Assembly: GCA_934219025.1 (NCBI GenBank)
Contig: CAKQDG010000117.1
Location: 1-6,075, forward strand
Origin: an uncultured Prevotella sp.
Lineage (GTDB): Bacteria > Bacteroidota > Bacteroidia > Bacteroidales > Bacteroidaceae
Length of the DNA: 6,075 bases
Reading direction: 5' to 3'
Position 1 is the first letter of the stretch, and each line of letters opens with the position of its first letter. Below the pieces are notes generated by a model. It searched no databases. It was not told where the DNA came from and was given only the letters and a program-made list of their open reading frames with translations. A program made the position numbers and the translations under genes. Positions 5,961 through 6,075 of the stretch are shown piece by piece.

Positions 5961-6075
5961 TTAGCAAACTTTGTGGGAACCCTCGCTGATTACCACATTG
6001 TAAATCTTAGGTTCCTTACCGTATTTTGCCTTATACTTTTCCTTTACGTCAGCGATAAACTTGTCGTAGAGTTCA
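5961..6075 (-). CDS. galK: probable galactokinase, C-terminal 37 residues (N-terminus beyond right edge)
   Basis: Only the end of this gene is in the window, up to the TAA at 5961-5963. The visible residues include KEKYKAKYGKEPKIY followed by VVISEGSHKVC. The pattern Y-x-AK-x-G, then Y, then S-x-G-x3-C at the very end matches the C-terminus of E. coli GalK (YEAKTG ... FY ... SQGAGQC), recalled from memory. Galactokinase phosphorylates galactose at C1 in the Leloir pathway, and a mutarotase next door is a common arrangement. It appears to be a separate transcription unit because a strong hairpin follows it. With so few residues, another GHMP-family kinase cannot be fully excluded. Confidence 0.75.
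   Translation of the reverse strand, partial: ELYDKFIADVKEKYKAKYGKEPKIYNVVISEGSHKVC

Overview
The window is a stretch of Bacteroidales-type chromosome (Bacteroides/Prevotella-like). The evidence is strong resemblance to known proteins, a Nudix-type AraR regulator of the kind described in Bacteroides thetaiotaomicron, A-rich start regions without clear Shine-Dalgarno sequences, and a -7 promoter element of Bacteroidetes type. All genes lie on the minus strand and read from right to left.

From right to left the layout is: the last 37 codons of a probable galactokinase (galK); a strong hairpin that looks like the galK terminator; about 250 bp of A/T-rich DNA carrying a candidate promoter and two short palindromes; a lipoprotein aldose 1-epimerase (galM/mro type); a sodium:solute symporter of the SGLT type; a Nudix plus winged-helix regulator (AraR); L-ribulose-5-phosphate 4-epimerase (araD); and the first 393 codons of L-arabinose isomerase (araA), which runs off the left edge. 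Intergenic gaps from galM onward are 59, 69, 18 and 107 bp, which suits one operon.

Together the genes form an L-arabinose uptake and breakdown unit. A periplasmic mutarotase would interconvert sugar anomers, a Na+-driven symporter would bring the sugar in, AraA would make L-ribulose, and AraD would turn L-ribulose 5-phosphate into D-xylulose 5-phosphate. The kinase step (araB) is not in this window and may lie further left, beyond araA. AraR has a ruined Nudix catalytic motif and probably senses arabinose rather than hydrolysing a nucleotide.

I found no mobile element, CRISPR array, tRNA, rRNA or unknown protein family. The less described material is in the gaps: paired 6-3-6 palindromes before galM, a strong hairpin between the transporter and araR, and a 13-bp direct repeat before araA. 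I do not see evidence for a wholly new system; this is an ordinary catabolic operon with some untested regulatory elements.
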